Assembly: GCA_029259795.1 (NCBI GenBank)
Contig: JAJDEM010000259.1
Span: 1 to 34,103, forward strand
Length of the DNA: 34,103 bases
Reading direction: 5' to 3'
DNA from: Planctomycetota bacterium
GTDB lineage: Bacteria; Planctomycetota; PLA2; JAEUHO01
Made by a program: the position numbers and the translations under genes. Positions 22,094 to 31,682 of the stretch are shown here, piece after piece; position 1 is the first letter of the stretch; every line of letters begins with the position of its first letter. The notes below the pieces were generated by a model that was not told the origin of the DNA, searched no databases, and saw nothing but the letters and a program-made list of their open reading frames with translations.

Positions 22094-24514
22094 CTAGCGC
22101 GGAGCCGCGCGCAGCTTCATGCGTACCGAGACGGGTGCGTTTCGCCGCCGACGCTTGCGCTTTGACGCGGAGGCCGCGACCTGAACGGGCGTCGTAGCGA
22201 TCTGCGCAGGGTCTGTGTCCGCAAGCGCTGTGAAGGTGTAGAGCCCGTCGGGAAGCCACAGCACGAGTTGGCCACGCGCGTTGGTCTGCTTGCGGACCTG
22301 GACGGGCATTGGGTCGCCGGTTTTCCAGTGACTCAGATCACCCTGCGCGACAACGTGGCAGGCTGCTGCCGGCTTCCCGCTTGGCAGCAGCACCTCGACG
22401 TTCACACGCCGGCCCGCGCTGAGGACGAACGTCTGCCGACGAAACTGACTTGTTGTCTGGAGATAGAGATTTGCCGGCGGGAGGCCCGGAGCCTCGATCC
22501 TCAGGCGGATGCGTTGATCGGGCAAGTGGGCGAGCACAAAGTCACCGTCGGTGTCCGTGCGGGTGGAGCGCTTGCTCCAGCGCTCGTTCACCGTCACCTT
22601 GGCGCCGTGGATCGGCTTGCGGTCGGGCCCAAGCACGCGCCCCTTCCGCGGGTTCACCTTCTCGAAGGCGAGGGTGCCGAGGTCACGCGTCTCGCCGCTG
22701 CCGAAGGGCGAGCGCTCATGGATGATCAGGGGTGGGTGCCCGCGTAGGTAGAAGGCGAAACTCGCACTGCGGTCGGCATCGGGGCCGTCGCGGCGAATGC
22801 CGTGCTTCGCGTCCACGCGCAGCGGCCAGTCCGAGGAGTTCTTCGCCGCGAGCATGCTGCTGTTGAGTGACGTTCCCTTGGGGAGGTCCGGAAACGTCGC
22901 AATGACCGATGTGCCCTTCTTCAGGGTCACGGGGATCTTGCCTTCGCCAGGTCGCGCGTAGAGGTTCTCCCACGACTCGTAGGTGCGACGCGTGTGCGGC
23001 AGATCCCGAGCCGAGACCTGCAGCGCGCCTTCGATTCCGCGCAGTCCGCGCAGGTGAAAGCGGCCCCGCTCGTCCGTTCGAACCTCCACGCGCTCGGCCG
23101 GTGTCTTCACTCTCCATGTCACGAGCGCCTGCCAGATCGCGCGGCCCGCCTCGTCTTTCACGGTGCCGACCAGCTCGCCGCCCGCGTTGAACACCAGGTC
23201 AGCTCGCGTCGTGGCACCGTCCAGGAGCTTGACCGAGGCGCCTTGCGCAGGCCGCCCCGGCAGCGTTGCCGAGACGAGGAGAGCCCCTGGCGTGAGCCCC
23301 TCGATCGTGAGGACCCCCGACTCCCAATGGTCGGTGGCCGCGACCTCGAAGTGGCCCTCGCCGCTGCGCAGGCGGATGTCGGCGTGACTCATGGTCTTGC
23401 CGAGCGCGTCCTTCACGCTGAGTTGCAGGGTCGCACTGGCTACGAGCGTGATGTCGATCGTGCGCTCCTCGCCGTCGGCCACAAAGCGAACGGAGGAGCC
23501 GCGCACGATGTGGCGCGGAGCCGGGAAGGCCGCCGGAACCCAGGCATCGACGATCGGAACGCCCTCGAACACGTAGCGCCCCTCGTCGTCGGTCTGGGTC
23601 ACGGCCGTGCGCGCTTGGAGGATCTCGGCCGGGCCAACCCGTCGCCTTCCGGACTCGGCTCGCGCCCGGCCGCGCTCGGTGTAGGGGTGTCGCTCCTTGG
23701 GCATCAGCCAGACGGTCATGCCCTTCGCGGGCTTGCCCCTTGTGTCGAAGACGCGGCCGTCCAGCCGTCCGCCGCTACCGACGCGAATCAGGTAGTCGGC
23801 AGGCGCCACGGTGCCAAACACCTCGCGGCGCACATCCGGGGTGAGTCCCGGTGCGGACGTGATGAGGGTGACCGGGTGGTGGGGTCGTACGGCGTGGAGC
23901 TTGAAGTGCCCCTTCGCATCCGTGCTCGTCGCGGCGACTTCGCGCCCGAAGTCCGTGTCCCACGCGCGGATGCTGGCGCCGGCGATGCCGACGTCGCTGC
24001 CTGCACGCACCACGATGCCCGTGATGGCGATCCCCCCGTGCAGCACCACCTCGAGGGGGCGGTCGGGCGTGGCGATCCCACGGTGGATGACGTAGCCGTC
24101 CTTGCGCGCCACGAACGAGAGCCGGACGACACCTGCGTCGGCCAGGGACCACATCCCATCCTCGTCGGTCTTGCCGAGGGACTCCCCTGCGCCGTCGAGA
24201 ATGACGACGTCCTCGAGCGGGGCCTCGGTCTCGGCGTCGATCACGCTGATGTCGTAGGGGCCCGTGGGGCCGTCTGGATCCGTGCCTTCCGGGGCCGCCG
24301 CCTGCCGCGCCGCGCGCTTGGCCTTCTCGGCGGTGGCTGCGGACAGGGTGGGGGCGTCGGGCTGATGAGGCGCGAGGCTCTCCGGCTCCTCCCAGTCGAG
24401 CGGTGCGTCGGGGTCTGCCTCGAGCGGACCCCCAAGCTGGATGAGGTCGGTCGCGAGGAGCAGCACGACCACGGCCACAGCGGCAAGACCGAGCATGATC
24501 AGCAGTCGAGGCAT
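22094..24514 (-). CDS. Membrane-anchored protein with multiple carboxypeptidase-regulatory-like domains
   Basis: This protein has 806 residues. The ORF track starts at 24778, but the ATG at 24514 has GGAG upstream and opens a membrane helix (MPRLLIMLGLAAVAVVVLLLA). After an acidic/alanine-rich linker come about eight beta-sandwich modules of the carboxypeptidase-regulatory (Cna_B/SdrD-like) kind. They are marked by repeats of IDAETEAPLEDVVILDGAG, VFDTRGKPAKGMTVWLMP, VKDEAGRAIWQALVTW, LGPDRKPIHGAKVTV and LLPSGKPAAACHVVA. Each has G-x-x-x-x-A or P followed by a 'TD(E/D)G' turn, as in TDEDGMW and TDTDGDF. It probably projects from the cell surface, with a structural, adhesive or sugar-binding role. 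The end converges on the selenoprotein-type gene with four bases between stops. No enzyme domain is seen. Confidence 0.85.
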   Translation of the reverse strand: MPRLLIMLGLAAVAVVVLLLATDLIQLGGPLEADPDAPLDWEEPESLAPHQPDAPTLSAATAEKAKRAARQAAAPEGTDPDGPTGPYDISVIDAETEAPLEDVVILDGAGESLGKTDEDGMWSLADAGVVRLSFVARKDGYVIHRGIATPDRPLEVVLHGGIAITGIVVRAGSDVGIAGASIRAWDTDFGREVAATSTDAKGHFKLHAVRPHHPVTLITSAPGLTPDVRREVFGTVAPADYLIRVGSGGRLDGRVFDTRGKPAKGMTVWLMPKERHPYTERGRARAESGRRRVGPAEILQARTAVTQTDDEGRYVFEGVPIVDAWVPAAFPAPRHIVRGSSVRFVADGEERTIDITLVASATLQLSVKDALGKTMSHADIRLRSGEGHFEVAATDHWESGVLTIEGLTPGALLVSATLPGRPAQGASVKLLDGATTRADLVFNAGGELVGTVKDEAGRAIWQALVTWRVKTPAERVEVRTDERGRFHLRGLRGIEGALQVSARDLPHTRRTYESWENLYARPGEGKIPVTLKKGTSVIATFPDLPKGTSLNSSMLAAKNSSDWPLRVDAKHGIRRDGPDADRSASFAFYLRGHPPLIIHERSPFGSGETRDLGTLAFEKVNPRKGRVLGPDRKPIHGAKVTVNERWSKRSTRTDTDGDFVLAHLPDQRIRLRIEAPGLPPANLYLQTTSQFRRQTFVLSAGRRVNVEVLLPSGKPAAACHVVAQGDLSHWKTGDPMPVQVRKQTNARGQLVLWLPDGLYTFTALADTDPAQIATTPVQVAASASKRKRRRRNAPVSVRMKLRAAPR

Positions 24515-24570
24515 TTGGGCTCCGGCAGGAGTATAGGAACGGGAGCCTGCCGTGGGCGTAGGCTGCATCT

Positions 24571-25353
24571 GTGGACTTCGACGCCGCCCTCCTCCAGCGC
24601 CTTGCCGGTGCCTTTGAAACGACGGCAGCCGAGGGGCGCGAGCGAATCGAAGTGGGACCCTTTGCCGTTTGGTTGCACCCGTCGAGCGCGGACCCCATGC
24701 ACTCCGTCGCGGCGCCGGTGCGCGGCTGTGATGACTGGCCGAGCGCCGTGGAGGCGCTGGCGGAGGCCTTTGCCTCACGCGGGCGTACGCCCCGGGTCGA
24801 GCACTTCACCGAGCTGGTTCCGGACCTTGCAAGGGTGCTGGAGGCGGCCAGTCTCGCGTGCGAGATGCGTGCGCCCGTCATGACCCTCTTGCGGGAGGAG
24901 TTCGTCCCGTCCGCGCCCCTGGAGCCAGAGCCGACCTTCGTTCGGATCGGCGCCGACGACGAGGCCTCCGTGGAGGCATTCCTCGCCATGCAGTGCGAGG
25001 CGTTCGGCATGGACCCTGCGCGCATGGCGTCGTGGAAAGCGCTGTTTCTTGCCGGTCTCCGGCGGCGCGCGCTGCACGCGAGCCTGGCGCGGGTGAATGG
25101 TGCGGTCGTCTCGGGCGCGACGATCCAGGACGCCGGTCGCGTCGGCGAGCTCGCCGGGGTTGGCACGCGCCCACCGCTCCGGGGTCTGGGTTATGCGAGC
25201 GCCGTCTGCAGCCGCTTGCTCCGCCGCTGGTTCGATGGCGGCGGCGAGGTCTGCTGGTTGTCGGCCGGCGAGGGCGCGCAGGGTCTCTACGCCCGGCTTG
25301 GCTTCGAGGTCGTGGGCACCCAACTGAATCACGGCAGCGCGCATCCCGTCTAG
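24571..25353 (+). CDS. GNAT family N-acetyltransferase
   Basis: This is a 260-residue protein starting at GTG 24571, with only a weak upstream GTAGG; it diverges from the preceding large protein by 56 bases. The C-terminal half has the GNAT acetyl-CoA motif, LAGVGTRPPLRGLGYASAV, with RGLGYA standing for Q/RxxGxG/A. A motif-B-like segment EGAQGLYARLGFEVVGT follows. The N-terminal half has a beta/alpha layout and is not similar enough to name. A sequence such as DDWPSAVEALAEAFASRG suggests the degenerate first domain of a two-GNAT-domain protein. Acceptor unknown. The next gene begins 62 bases downstream with its own strong ribosome site. Confidence 0.82.
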   Translation: MDFDAALLQRLAGAFETTAAEGRERIEVGPFAVWLHPSSADPMHSVAAPVRGCDDWPSAVEALAEAFASRGRTPRVEHFTELVPDLARVLEAASLACEMRAPVMTLLREEFVPSAPLEPEPTFVRIGADDEASVEAFLAMQCEAFGMDPARMASWKALFLAGLRRRALHASLARVNGAVVSGATIQDAGRVGELAGVGTRPPLRGLGYASAVCSRLLRRWFDGGGEVCWLSAGEGAQGLYARLGFEVVGTQLNHGSAHPV

Positions 25354-25414
25354 CGGCTTCCTGCGTCGTGCGGGCGAGAACCCGCGTACGTTGGCGGCTC
25401 CCGGGAGGTCTGCC

Positions 25415-26221
25415 ATGGTCCGCTTCGTTCTCGCGCTGCTCGTTCTTGCCTCGTTGTCCACGGGGGGCTGCGGCGAAGCGCCGCCGACCAAGCCGCGTAT
25501 CGTCACGGAGGCCGTCGCCTACAACCACGACGGCGTCGAGCTCGAGGGCTACCTGGCGTACGACGCGACCCTGTCGCGGCGGCGCCCGGGGGTGCTCGTC
25601 GTCCATGAGTGGTGGGGGCTGCAAGACCACCCCAAGGAACGGGCGCGGCGACTGGCCGCCCTCGGCTACGTGGCGTTCTGCCTCGACATGTATGGCAAGG
25701 GCAAGGTCAGCGACGACGTCGAGCAGGCGCAGGCCTGGTCCGGCGCGTTCTACACCGATCGCGCGGGTCATGGCCGGGCGCGTGCCAAGGCCGGTTTGGC
25801 GGTCCTTGCGAAGGACAGTCGCGTCGATCCCGCGCGCATCGCGGCGATCGGCTTCTGCTACGGCGGCAGTGTTGCGCTCGAGCTTGCGTACGCGAACGCG
25901 GGCTTGAAGGCCGTGGCGTGTTTCCACGGCTCGCTGCTGTTGCCTGAGGAGCCGAAGGATGCCGCCATCCCGACGGTGATCCTGGTGCTCAATGGTGCGG
26001 ACGACGCGTGGGTGGGCCCCGACGCGGTCGCGGCCTGGCGTGAGGCGATGGACGAGCGGGGCGTGACGTACGGCTTCCAGTCCTTCCCCGGCGCGGTGCA
26101 CGCGTTCACGAACCCGGGTGCTGACGCGCGGGGCATGGACAACGTGGCCTACAACAAGGGCGCGGACGACAAGTCCTGGTCGGCCTTGGACGGCTTTCTT
26201 CGCCTGCACCTAGGCCGCTAG
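25415..26221 (+). CDS. Dienelactone hydrolase family lipoprotein
   Basis: This is a 268-residue exported alpha/beta hydrolase. The ORF track uses a TTG at 25391; the ATG at 25415 has GGGAGG seven bases upstream. The leader ends in a lipobox (SLSTGGCGE, Cys19), so it is likely attached to a membrane outside the cytoplasm. The catalytic triad is visible: Cys148 in GFCYGGS (the family's cysteine nucleophile), Asp196 or 197 in NGADDAW, and His229 in GAVHAFTNPG. VLVVHEWWGLQDH near residue 60 is the usual oxyanion-hole segment. Classical members open dienelactones from aromatic-ring degradation, but exported members act on unknown esters. No degradation genes are nearby, so the substrate is unresolved. 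Confidence 0.9.
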   Translation: MVRFVLALLVLASLSTGGCGEAPPTKPRIVTEAVAYNHDGVELEGYLAYDATLSRRRPGVLVVHEWWGLQDHPKERARRLAALGYVAFCLDMYGKGKVSDDVEQAQAWSGAFYTDRAGHGRARAKAGLAVLAKDSRVDPARIAAIGFCYGGSVALELAYANAGLKAVACFHGSLLLPEEPKDAAIPTVILVLNGADDAWVGPDAVAAWREAMDERGVTYGFQSFPGAVHAFTNPGADARGMDNVAYNKGADDKSWSALDGFLRLHLGR

Positions 26222-26272
26222 CCTCAGGGCCCTGTCCCCCGGCGGTCCGACCATGGACCCTCGGAGGACGGC

Positions 26273-27433
26273 ATGCCCGGATGGTTTGAGCGTTGGCTGG
26301 AGTCCCTGCAGGTCCTGTCGTGGTGGGAAGTCCTCATCTACGGCTCGCTCGCGGCCGTGCTCTCCCAGCTCATCCTCACGCGCCTGATCAAGCTCCTGAC
26401 GAGCCGCACGAAGACCGACATCGATGATCGCGCGATCGCCGCGGTGCGCTGGCCGATCTTCTGGTCGGTCTTGTTCGTCGCGCTCTACGTGATGCTGCGC
26501 AGCTTGGAGCCGGGGGCGCCTGCTCTGGAGGAGCTACCCGCTACGCCGGGCCCTGGCGAGGCTGAACGTGTCACGGAGGCGAACGAGGCGCTCACCGCGT
26601 CCCACGCGGCCGCGCTCGGTTCCTATTGGCGTGCGGTCTTCCTGACGATCCACATCCTGCTGACGATGGCGATCTGGATGTGGTCTCGCGCGCTCATGAA
26701 GTGCAGCGACGCCCTCCTTGAGGCCCTCGCCCGGCGGGCGGATGACTTCTCCTGGATCGAGCCGCGTTCGCTGCCCCTCTACGAGATCGGCACCAAGCTG
26801 CTGCTGCTCGGCGGCACCGTGTACGCGATCATGTTGGTGTGGGACATCGACGTCACCGCCTGGTTGGCATCGGCGGGCATCCTGGGCATCGCCGTGGGCT
26901 TCGCGGCGAAGGACACGCTCGCCAACCTCTTCGCCGGGATCTTCATCCTGACCGACGCGCCCTACAAGCTGGGCGACTACATCGTCCTCGCTTCGGGGGA
27001 GCGTGGGGTGGTCACGGACATCGGGATCCGCTCGACGCGCCTGCTGACCCGCGATGACATCGAGATCACCGTTCCGAACAGCGTGATGGCGAACTCCAAG
27101 ATCGTGAACGAATCCAGCGGACCCGGCGTCAAGCGGCGCCTGCGCGTCGACATCGGCATCGCCTACGGAAGCGATCTCGCCGAAGCGCGCGAGGTGATGA
27201 CCAAGGCAGCCGCGAGCTGCGAGCTGTTGGCGAAGGAGCCGGCCCCGAGCGTGCGCATGCGCTCCTTTGGCGACTCGGCCTTGATGTTGCAAGTGCGGGG
27301 CTTCATCGATCAGCCCGTGCTGCACGGCAAGGCCGTCGATCAGGTCTGCACCCGCCTCTACGACGCGCTGAACGAGGCGAAGATCGAGATCCCGTTCCCG
27401 CAGCGCGTCGTTCACATGCCGCCAGTCGGCTAG
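26273..27433 (+). CDS. MscS-family mechanosensitive channel
   Basis: This protein has 386 residues. The ATG has GGAGG six bases upstream. Three or four membrane helices precede the pore helix: about 20-45, 58-80, 115-140 and 165-185. The pore helix and following beta domain are diagnostic: GIAVGFAAKDTLANLFAGIFIL, then DYIVLASGERGVVTDIGIRS and EITVPNSVMANSKIVN. The C-terminal cytoplasmic domain matches the MscS alpha/beta cage part, ending near FPQRVVHMPPVG. It would open on membrane tension to release solutes upon osmotic downshock. Small inverted repeats (CAGGGCCCTG at 26225-26234, GGTCC/GGACC at 26244-26259) precede the gene. It stops 43 bases from the convergent HEAT/vWA gene. Confidence 0.93.
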   Translation: MPGWFERWLESLQVLSWWEVLIYGSLAAVLSQLILTRLIKLLTSRTKTDIDDRAIAAVRWPIFWSVLFVALYVMLRSLEPGAPALEELPATPGPGEAERVTEANEALTASHAAALGSYWRAVFLTIHILLTMAIWMWSRALMKCSDALLEALARRADDFSWIEPRSLPLYEIGTKLLLLGGTVYAIMLVWDIDVTAWLASAGILGIAVGFAAKDTLANLFAGIFILTDAPYKLGDYIVLASGERGVVTDIGIRSTRLLTRDDIEITVPNSVMANSKIVNESSGPGVKRRLRVDIGIAYGSDLAEAREVMTKAAASCELLAKEPAPSVRMRSFGDSALMLQVRGFIDQPVLHGKAVDQVCTRLYDALNEAKIEIPFPQRVVHMPPVG

Positions 27434-27475
27434 CCAGGCCGGGGCCCGTCGACGCATGCTGGTTGGGCGACCCGT

Positions 27476-29071
27476 CTACTTGGGGGGGCTTGTCACGATC
27501 TGACAGGAGCCGCCGGTCAGCGTGGCGAGGCGCTTCATGAAGCGCTTGATCCCCGCGAGGTTGCCCTTGTTGAGTCCGTCGGGCTCGAGGTCTTCCAATG
27601 TGAGCGCGAAGGTGTTGACGACGACGCGGCGGAAGCGGTTCCAGCGTCCGACGCTTGCGAGAATCGCCTCGGGAACGATCGGTTCGCCGTCGGTGGCGAG
27701 TCCGTCGGTCAGCAGGAAGATCGTGTCCACCTGCGGGTTCTGCTGGAACGCTGTCTCGAGGGCCGCGTGCATGAACGTGCCGCCCTCGGGTTTCTCGAAC
27801 GTCTTGTCGATCCAGCGCAGGGCGCTGGCCACCGCGTCCTCGGTTGCGAGGGTCTCGCCGTTGGGCCGCCAGGCCTTCACGTGGTCGGAGAAGACAATGA
27901 CGTTGAAGAGCGTCTTCTTGTCCTGGGCCTTGATGGCGCGGACCAGCTCGCGCTTGGCCACGCCGATGCGGGTCTTCGCGGACTCCTCGCCCCACGGGAA
28001 GGCCATCGATCCTGAGAGATCGATGATGAACAGCAGCCGGTCCGAGTGCATCTTCATGCCGTAGTAGGTGGCAACACTCGTCGAGGGCGCGGGCTGGATC
28101 TTGGTGGGCTCGTCGGTGCGATTCTTCCACCAAGTCTTCCAGTGGTGCGGGTCCCAGCCCAGGTCGCGGTGGTGCATGGCCTGCAGCGCGTCGTGCGCCA
28201 CGGCGCGCGTCCGGAGGTGGACTCCGTTGAGGAGCTCGGCGACTGCGTCCGTCAGTTCCACGATGCCCATCCTGCCGATGCTCTCGGCGGCGGCCTCCCG
28301 GACAATGGGACTGTCGTCGTTCAGGAACGCGACCAGCGTTCCTCTGATGTTGATGTCGACCGGCTTCAGCCGCGCGATCGTCTCGGCGCCCGCAAGGCGC
28401 AGCCGCCAGTCTGCGTAGGACGGCGTACGGAGCAGCAGTCGGCGGTCGCGGCTGTCCGCGATGTTGCCCAGGGCGCGCAGGGCGGCGAACGCGAGGATCA
28501 CCCCCGCGCTGCGATCCTTGTGCTTCTCGAAGATGGCTTGCAGCGGCTCGCGTGCACGCGGGTCCGCATGGATGAGCTGCGCGTCGAGGACCGCCTCGAG
28601 CACGGCGGGCTCCTTGATCTTCAGGGCGTCCGTCGCGAGCCACGTCAGGGCATCCTCGCTCGACGCGAGCATGTAGGCCTGGCCCAATGCCTGCGTCAGG
28701 AGCGGATCGCGCTTGCGCCCCACCAAGTCGGCGAGTGTCTTGGCGGTCTTGGCGTCCAGGCCTGAGCCGAGCGTGCTGATGGCAACGATCCGGTCGTCGA
28801 TCGAGCGGGAGCTGCGGGCAATGGACAGCAGGTAGGTACGAGCCTTCGGTGACTTCAGGCGCCCCAGGGAGCGGATCGTCGCCATGCGCTTGGAGAACGT
28901 CGAGAAGTCCGTGAACTTTACGGTCTTCAGATACTCCTTGTGGAGCGCGTCGGCATCCGCCGGGCTGTTCTCCCCCGCAGCCAGCGGGAACGCACCCAGC
29001 GACACCATGGCCAGGACGGCGGCGGCGAGGAGGATGCGCGCGTGGGCGGGGCGGGAGCGGCTGGCGGGCAA
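27476..29071 (-). CDS. HEAT-repeat and von Willebrand factor A protein, exported
   Basis: This is a 531-residue protein. The start is TTG (29071) with GGAG seven bases upstream, a good ribosome site; the next in-frame ATG (MVSLGAF) would remove most of the signal. A signal peptide (about 1-32, ending LAAG) leads into a helical part with HEAT-like repeats (about 55-300; for example REAAAESIGRMGIVELTDAV). A linker follows (WKTWWKNRTDEPTK), then a vWA domain (about 345-525). Its MIDAS motif is intact: DLSGSM, the Thr in GGTFMH, and the Asp in LLTDGLATDGE, so it can bind a metal ion and probably a protein ligand. Such HEAT-vWA proteins are frequent in Planctomycetota; no function is known. It is divergent from the histidine kinase gene. 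Confidence 0.88.
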   Translation of the reverse strand: MPASRSRPAHARILLAAAVLAMVSLGAFPLAAGENSPADADALHKEYLKTVKFTDFSTFSKRMATIRSLGRLKSPKARTYLLSIARSSRSIDDRIVAISTLGSGLDAKTAKTLADLVGRKRDPLLTQALGQAYMLASSEDALTWLATDALKIKEPAVLEAVLDAQLIHADPRAREPLQAIFEKHKDRSAGVILAFAALRALGNIADSRDRRLLLRTPSYADWRLRLAGAETIARLKPVDINIRGTLVAFLNDDSPIVREAAAESIGRMGIVELTDAVAELLNGVHLRTRAVAHDALQAMHHRDLGWDPHHWKTWWKNRTDEPTKIQPAPSTSVATYYGMKMHSDRLLFIIDLSGSMAFPWGEESAKTRIGVAKRELVRAIKAQDKKTLFNVIVFSDHVKAWRPNGETLATEDAVASALRWIDKTFEKPEGGTFMHAALETAFQQNPQVDTIFLLTDGLATDGEPIVPEAILASVGRWNRFRRVVVNTFALTLEDLEPDGLNKGNLAGIKRFMKRLATLTGGSCQIVTSPPK

Positions 29072-29164
29072 CGAGATCTCCGAGGCGGTGTGGTGATTCT
29101 ACGGGACGGAACGGGATTTACGGGTGCGTGACATGCGAAACGTTTACTCGGGCAGGCTCGACGC

Positions 29165-30936
29165 GTGTCATCGGCAGCCACTCCCCGTCAGGCCATCCTT
29201 CTGCTCGCGGCGGGCGCGGTCGCCCTGGCTCTCGTCGGTTGGCGCGTACTCCTACTTGAGCAGACAGAGCGCGAACGTCGTGCGATGCGTCACTCAGGCC
29301 TGGCCGTGGCCCGTGCGAAGGCCGATGCGGATCGCTTGGCGCGCGCGCCCCGCGGGCGGCCCCTTGCGGCCTGGCGGATCGAGGGCGACAGTGCGGTGAC
29401 GCCGGAGCGGCAGGCCGGGCTGCTCCACTGGGATCGGCTGCGGCGGGTCGCCGCCCTGGAGGGCGATCCCACGCGTGCCCTCGCCGAGTATGAGGCCCTC
29501 CGCGATCCGCGGCAGCCCAAGTGGCTGCGCGACATCGCCGCGCTGCGCTCGGGCGGCTTGCTTGCGGCGCTGGGGCAACCGGCCGCCGCCGAACTCCTAT
29601 GGGCACAAGCGGCCGAGGCGAGTCCCCTGCTCTTCGGCGTCGAGAACGAACACGTTCGCATGATGGCCTTGCGGCACTTGGCGCTCGCAGGCCTCGTTCG
29701 CGGTGATGCCACGCGCTTTCGCCAACTCCTCGAGGAAGCCCAGGACGGGATCCGGCTTGCGGCCGGGGGCGTCATGGGACCTGCGCGACTGGTGATGGAG
29801 TTCGAGGAACTCCTCACCGCGCCGCAGCGCGCCGCCCTTGCTGACGAAGATCAGGAGCGGCTCCGTCGCGCGGTCGCCCATGCGCGCCGCGGTCTCGGCG
29901 TCATGTTGGCTCTGCCCCAGGACGGAACGCGACTCGTCGAGGGCTTGGTGGCATGGCGCCAAGGTGCGCAGCTTCTGCTGTTCCCGGTCTCGAGTCTGGT
30001 GGAGCCCGCCCTGCCCGGCTTTGACCCCGGCTTCGCGCTCGAGCGCCGCTCGCCGGGCAGTGCGCTGCCTCCGGGGGCCGTTCGGCTGGCCGAGCCGTTG
30101 GCAGACCTGATGGTCCGACCCGTGCCCGTGGCGGGCGACAGCGCGATTGGGTGGTGGGTCGCCGTGGCCTTGGGCTTTGGCATGCTGGTGTATGCCGTGG
30201 GGGCTTTCGTCGCCCTCGCGGGCTGGCGTCGAAGCCGCATCGCCGCCGTCCAGCAGGCCGACTTCACCGCGGCCGTGTCGCACGAGATGAAGACCCCGAT
30301 TGCCTCCGTGCGCGCCATGGCCGAGTTGCTGGGCGATGGTGGTGCGCAAGATGCCGAGCGCACGCAGCGCTATCTCGCGCGCATCGAAGCGGAGATGCAG
30401 CGCTTGGGCTCGACCGTCCGCAACGTCTTGGATGCCGCCAATGTCGAGCGAGGCAGCCTGCCCGTGCATCCGGTGGCCGGGGACCCGGCGGACCTGCTCG
30501 AGAGCGTGGCTGCGGTTCTCACGCCGGCCCTCGAGAGCCGGGGGTTCGTGGTGACCGTCGAGGCGGAGCCGGCGCTCGAGCCCGTGGCGTTTGATGCCGC
30601 CGCCCTGGAGGGGGTCCTCATGAATCTCGTGGACAATGCCGCGAAGTTCTCGGCGGAGCGCAAGCGAGTCGGCCTCCGGGGGGCGCCGACCTTGTCCGGC
30701 GGCTACCGGATCGAAGTGGCCGATCGCGGCCTCGGACTCGATCGCGGGAACACAGAGAGGCTGTTCGAACGTTACTACCGTGGGAACGCCGCCCGTGAGG
30801 GTGCGGTCCCGGGGGTCGGCCTTGGTCTTCACATTGCTCGAGAAGTCATCGAAGCCCATGGCGGGCAGCTCAACGCGCGTGCTCGCACGGGTGGCGGGGC
30901 GGTGTTCGTGATCGAGCTGCCTGGAGCGCCGATCGC

Positions 30937-30940
<4 letters not shown>
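29165..30940 (+). CDS. Membrane sensor histidine kinase with large extracytoplasmic region
   Basis: This is a 591-residue protein starting at GTG 29165. An N-terminal membrane helix (about 8-30) and a second one (about 329-355; WVAVALGFGMLVYAVGAFVAL) enclose some 300 residues, the likely sensor region. Its sequence is helix-rich and matches no family I recognise. The kinase core follows: H-box AAVSHEMKTPIASVRAMAEL with phospho-acceptor His373, N-box LMNLVDNAAKF, G1 VADRGLGLD, and G2 GVGLGLHIAREVIEAHGG. All key ATP-binding motifs are present, so it should be active. The stop codon overlaps the response regulator start (ATGA), the classical arrangement. The signal is unknown; the divergent HEAT/vWA gene might be a target or partner. 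Confidence 0.93.
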
Positions 30941-31620
<680 letters not shown>

Positions 31621-31682
31621 CTTCCCAGCCCACCCGTTGCGGACTTCATCGTGGTGGAGGTGCCGAGTAGGCTCCGGGGCTC

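Noticed and set aside
31645-31667. Another copy of the GGCACCACGATG leader seen before the DUF1800 and sugar dehydrogenase genes
   Set aside because: The sequence on the minus strand (CACCTCCACCACGATG) only partly matches and no minus-strand gene follows.
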